Shown here: one piece after another, positions 33,117 through 37,486 of the stretch
Layout of the letters: every line of letters begins with the position of its first letter
Position numbering within the stretch: the first letter of the stretch is position 1
Assembly: GCA_013054445.1 (NCBI GenBank)
Contig: JAAMPI010000448.1
Location: 1 to 37,486, forward strand
Reading direction: 5' to 3'
Source of the DNA: Cudoniella acicularis
Taxonomy: Eukaryota > Ascomycota > Leotiomycetes > Helotiales > Helotiaceae
Length of the DNA: 37,486 nucleotides
Notes under the pieces: model-generated
The model's database searches: none
Seen by the model: only the letters and a program-made list of their open reading frames with translations
Told to the model about the DNA's origin: nothing
Program-made: the position numbers and the translations under genes

Positions 33117-36100
33117 ATGTTATACGGCCAAAATCTTCCATGGCGGCTCGCGCTCCGTTCATCGACTCGAAGCTGTGTTGCAGCTAGGCAAGCCTCCATC
33201 AGATTTTACAGCACATCCGTATCTTTATCTCGACAACGGCAGCTGTTAAGACCTACAGTCCCTATTTCTGCACACGCGACCTCATCGAATTCCATATCAA
33301 GATTTTCAACCTCCCCTGCAAGACGGAAAGATGGGCCTAAGGATCCAAAAGATGCAGTCATCGTGGAGGTGACAGAGGAGACTGCGAAGGATCAAGTCGA
33401 AGGGGCAAAGGAGACGAGTGGCGATAATGTGATAGAAGGAAAGAGCAAGAACCCGGAATCTGCGTCTGGCAACTCTGCGGATAGCAAAGGGAGCGCTGCT
33501 GCTTCGGGCGCTGGAGGTGACTCGGGAAGTGGAGATGGGGGCAAGAAGGGACGAAAGCCATCTTCGGAGAAAGCTCTACAGAAAGCCACGGTCCCAGATA
33601 TCTATCCACAAGTCATGGCGATACCAATCGCCAAACGACCCCTATTCCCCGGATTCTACAAAGCGGTTACGGTACGAGACCACAATGTGGTAGCAGCGAT
33701 TCAGGACATGATTAAGAGAGGTCAACCATACATTGGTGCATTCCTTTTCAAGGACGAGAACGCGGATGGGGACATAATTGAGAGTATGGATCAGGTCCAT
33801 GATGTTGGAGTATTTGCACAAATTACGAGTGCGTTCCCCGTACATGGGGATGAAGGTGCTCTCACTGCTGTGCTCTATCCACATCGAAGGATCAAGATGT
33901 CTGAGCTCATTGACCACGAAAAATCACCAGGGAGAGTGGGGGGAAAGAAGCCCGAAACTTCTCCTTTGGAAACCCCAATTCCAGAAGCCATACCCGCCAA
34001 AGCTACCTCACCAGCCAAGGATGACCCCCCTGTTGCCTCAGAAAAGAAAGGCGACGTTGTCGCCTCCTTCGAAGAATCCAGTGTAGCACCTGCAAAGTCA
34101 GAACCAGTCCAAACCCCCTACGAGCCAACTTCCTTCCTCCGCAACCACGCTGTATCCCTCGTCTCAGTTACCAATCTTTCGGAGGAGCCACACGACCCGA
34201 AATCTCCAATCATTCGGGCTGTAACCAACGAGATCGTAAATGTCTTCAAAGAAGTTGCAAACCTCAACTCCCTCTTCCGCGACCAGATATCCACCTTCTC
34301 CATGTCCCAGTCTGCTGGAAATGTGATGCAAGAGCCTGCCAAACTTGCTGATTTTGCAGCTGCTGTCTCAGCTGGAGAGGTCAATGAGTTGCAAGATGTG
34401 CTTGAAACGCTTGATGTGGAAGAGAGGCTTCAGAAAGCGTTAGTGGTTCTAAAGAAAGAGCTGATGAACGCCCAATTGCAGTCCAAGATTTCTAAGGACG
34501 TCGAGCGGTCAATTCAAAAAAGGCAGCGCGAATACTGGCTCATGGAACAAATGAAGGGTATTCGTCGTGAGCTCGGCATCGAATCAGACGGCAAGGACAA
34601 ATTAGTCGAGAAATTCCGCGAAAAGGGGCTGAAGCTAGCGATGCCAGAAGCTGTGAAGAAAGTATTTGATGAAGAATTGAACAAGTTAGCGCATTTAGAA
34701 CCAGCGGCTTCCGAGTTCAACGTCACAAGAAACTACCTTGACTGGCTTACACAGATTCCATGGGGTCAACGAAGCGCCGAAAATTTCGGTATCAAGAACG
34801 CTATGACGGTTTTAGACGAGGACCATCACGGTTTGAAAGATGTCAAAGATCGCATTTTGGAATTCATTGCGGTGGGTAAGCTACGTGGTACTGTCGAGGG
34901 CAAGATTCTATGCTTCGTCGGTCCTCCTGGTGTTGGAAAAACCAGTATTGGGAAGAGTATCGCGCGAGCACTCAACCGACAATACTACCGATTCAGCGTT
35001 GGCGGTCTTGCAGACGTTGCCGAAATCAAAGGTCACAGAAGGACATACGTAGGAGCTCTTCCCGGACGAATCATTCAAGCATTGAAGAAATGCCAGACGG
35101 AAAATCCCTTAATTTTGATTGATGAAATCGACAAGCTAGGGAGAGGACACCAAGGAGACCCGGCATCCGCATTGCTGGAACTGCTCGACCCAGAGCAAAA
35201 CAACTCTTTCCTGGATCAGTATCTCGATGTGCCCGTGGATCTCTCCAAAGTCCTCTTTGTGTGCACAGCCAACATGACTGACACTATTCCCCGCCCACTT
35301 CTCGACCGAATGGAAACGATTGAACTCTCAGGCTACGTCGCAGACGAGAAAATGGCTATCGCAGAGCGCTACCTTGGTCCCGCAGCCAAGGAACTGGCAG
35401 GATTGAAAGACGTCGATGTCAACCTCAGTAAGGAAGCGATCGAAGAGCTCATCAAGTCCTACTGCCGAGAGTCCGGTGTCCGGAATCTGAAGAAGCAAAT
35501 CGAGAAAGTCTACAGAAAGGCGGCTTTGAAGATTGTGCAAGATCTCGGCGAGATGGAGCTTCCTGAAGAGGAAGCTCTGACTAATGAGGGCGAGGCCGCG
35601 ATGGAAAAGTCGAAGAAGGATGGGACTGACGTAAAGGAGACATCGGATAATATCGAGAATGAAGCTACAGAGAAGCCACGAGTCAGCCTTGGTGTTCCCG
35701 ATACCGTCCACGTTACCATCGATAGAGGGAATTTGAAGGACTACGTTGGTCCTCCAGTCTTCACCTCGGATCGCCTATACGATGTCACACCTCCAGGAGT
35801 AGCAATGGGCCTTGCGTGGACCCAAATGGGTGGTGCCGCTCTATATGTTGAGTCCATCCTCGAAAGTGTCCTAACTCCTAACTCTCGACCTGGGTTAGCC
35901 ACCACGGGAAATCTTCGAGCAGTCATGAAAGAATCGACCACGATCGCTTATTCCTTCGTCAAATCAGTAATGGCTAAGAACTTCCCAGAGAACCACTTCT
36001 TTGATAAAGCCAAGCTTCATCTGCATTGCCCGGAAGGTGCTGTGCAAAAAGATGGCCCATCTGCAGGAATAACGATGGCGACTTCACTTCTCTCGCTCGC

Positions 36101-36480
36101 ACTGAATCGACCTTTGGATCCGACTATTGCCATGACCGGTGAGCTAACGGTTACTGGGAAGGTTTTGAGGATCGGCGGTCTTCGAGAGAAGACTGTTGCC
36201 GCGAGACGCGCAGGATCAAAAATGATTATTTTCCCAGACGACAACATGTCGGACTGGTTAGAGCTGCCAGAGGTAAGAAAAGCAGAAGATAATACATGGC
36301 TTTGAATTTGCAGCTAATATTAAGTAGAATATCAAAGAAGGCATCGAAGGCCGACCAGCAAAATGGTACTCTGACGTCTTCGATCTCGTCTTCCCTAACC
36401 TCGACAAAGAGCATGCCAATAACCAATGGAAGGAACAGCTAACGAAGAAGAGCGAGAAAAGTGACGAGGACGATGATTGA
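33117..36480 (+). CDS. pim1: Mitochondrial Lon protease (Pim1)
   Basis: ATP-dependent serine protease of the mitochondrial matrix that degrades misfolded and oxidised proteins and supports mitochondrial DNA maintenance. Exons run 33117-36272 and 36328-36480, giving 1102 aa. The first ~60 residues are rich in Arg and Ser and poor in acids, as expected for a mitochondrial presequence. The Lon N-domain starts near residue 167 (VMAIPIAKRPLFPGFYKAVT) and carries a long Pro/Lys-rich insertion. The AAA+ module has Walker A GPPGVGKTS (602-610) and Walker B LILIDEID (about 665-672). An acidic, lysine-rich insert precedes the protease domain, where GPSAG places the catalytic serine at 982 and REKT the lysine at 1025, the normal 43-residue spacing. 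The second exon supplies NIKEGIEGRPAKWYSDVFDL and an acidic end; splicing out 36273-36327 is required. The start at 33117 is the first ATG in frame. Confidence 0.98.
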
Positions 36481-37486
36481 TCGGCTCGGATTATCGAGAT
36501 TACTTGTACATACTTACTAAGACACCATGCCATCACGCATTTTCGCAGCATGTCGGGTCGCGCGCGAAATCAGTTGATGTAGCATTGGCTCAAATGGATG
36601 AGATGTGTGGGGGAAAGGGGGGGTATGATTGGCATAGCTTCGGCGTTACCTGTTTGTTTCCTCTTGGATGATCGACTATGGAATTTCAAATGATGCGTCG
36701 ACTGGACAAGACGTACAGTACAGTTGTAAACGAACGAAAGAAAAGACTCCCCTCCGATACAAGGCATCTAGATAGGTAGAAGGCAGCTCACGAGACCACA
36801 CGTCATCGCGATTGTGTGGTGTACATAATGTAAATGTAAATTAGCCAGATGGGAGACGAAATATCATGCAGCAGTGTGCCAATGAATGGATCGGGCGCTC
36901 GCTGACAATGTGCTCCGAGTGGCTTTTGAGATTTCGGCGAGAGCGAGATGCAATGAATTGCAGAACCAGAAGCAGAACTTCGCTAGTCGTGAGAATACCG
37001 CCCGACGGAGCGAGGCATTTTTCTCCCGAGAACTCTCTCCCACTCGGAGTTTTGAGGATCGGATTAGATGAAGTGCGTCTTGCTGGCATGAAATGAAACC
37101 AAATGAAACGAGACGAGACGAAACAAAATAATGATGCTCGAATTCGAGGTTGAAGCAGAAGCAGGAGGATGCATGCATGGCATAGGGGTGTGCTTCCATA
37201 GCGGTCAAGCCACACCGGAGCCGATGTAGGATGTAAACGGTGGGTGGTGTGGTTGCCATTGAATTTTTGCAAGGCGGAGGAGGAGTGCATGCGATCTCGT
37301 CAAGCACTCGGCAAGGAGGAGTCGCGGTACCTTAACGGGGAATTGGTGACATTTCGAGGACTTGTAGGGTTGTCAGCGGAGGAGGGGTTGTATTGCCCGA
37401 GGTCAAAGGGCAATAAGGGGGTGGTATGCTTAGCGATAGCGTTAAGGGGTGCGTTAGCGACTGAGCGACTCGCAGGTGCTTGAGCT
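36481..37486. other. Right flank, no supportable gene
   Basis: This holds the Lon 3' flank and then roughly 900 bp without a recognisable gene. Overlapping minus-strand frames at 36841-37307 (about 147-149 aa) lie on top of each other and of plus-strand frames, with no domain content. A purine-rich stretch of short GAAAC/GAGAC repeats lies at about 37090-37132. The right edge may be the promoter of a gene beyond the window. Confidence 0.5.

Noticed and set aside
36841..37307. Two overlapping minus-strand ORFs of about 147-149 aa
   Set aside because: They overlap in different frames, have low-complexity composition and no motif; neither can be preferred.

Overview
The window is nuclear DNA of a filamentous ascomycete (Pezizomycotina). 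The helotialean/Leotiomycetes flavour of the proteins is my inference from protein style, not something I could test. Short introns (about 45-150 bp) with CTAAC/CTGAC-like branch sites and large conserved eukaryotic housekeeping genes support this. All exon coordinates were worked out by hand from splice signals, reading-frame continuity and family conservation.

Layout. 1-1170: non-coding, with a diverged direct repeat near the left edge. 1171-3955 (-): translation elongation factor 2, four exons. 5058-14968 (-): csf1, a 3254-aa bridge-like lipid-transfer protein, four exons. 15444-17751 (+): a seven-exon TMEM184/Hfl1-type membrane protein, divergent from csf1. 17752-25434: a 7.7-kb gene-poor block whose only gene I can support is a ten-exon S-adenosylmethionine-dependent methyltransferase at 19982-21564 (-), which is too finely split to show as a long ORF. 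25435-27502 (-): nog1, the 60S-biogenesis GTPase. 27816-28529 (+): ura5, orotate phosphoribosyltransferase, divergent from nog1. 28689-29771 (-): a GNAT N-acetyltransferase, convergent with ura5. 31187-32434 (+): a damaged or mis-assembled fungal F-box/2EXR-like gene. 33117-36480 (+): the mitochondrial Lon/Pim1 protease. 36481-37486: no supportable gene.

The genes do not form a pathway or cluster. Elongation factor 2, Nog1, Ura5 and Lon are housekeeping genes; Csf1 and Hfl1 act at ER contact sites and the vacuole membrane. The methyltransferase has no biosynthetic partner genes beside it.

The most unusual signal is in the splicing. Of about 29 introns I could place, four start with GC instead of GT (one in csf1, one in hfl1, two in the methyltransferase) and six end in AAG. 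In each GC case the GC donor is what restores the conserved protein. I found no new defence, mobile or biosynthetic system.
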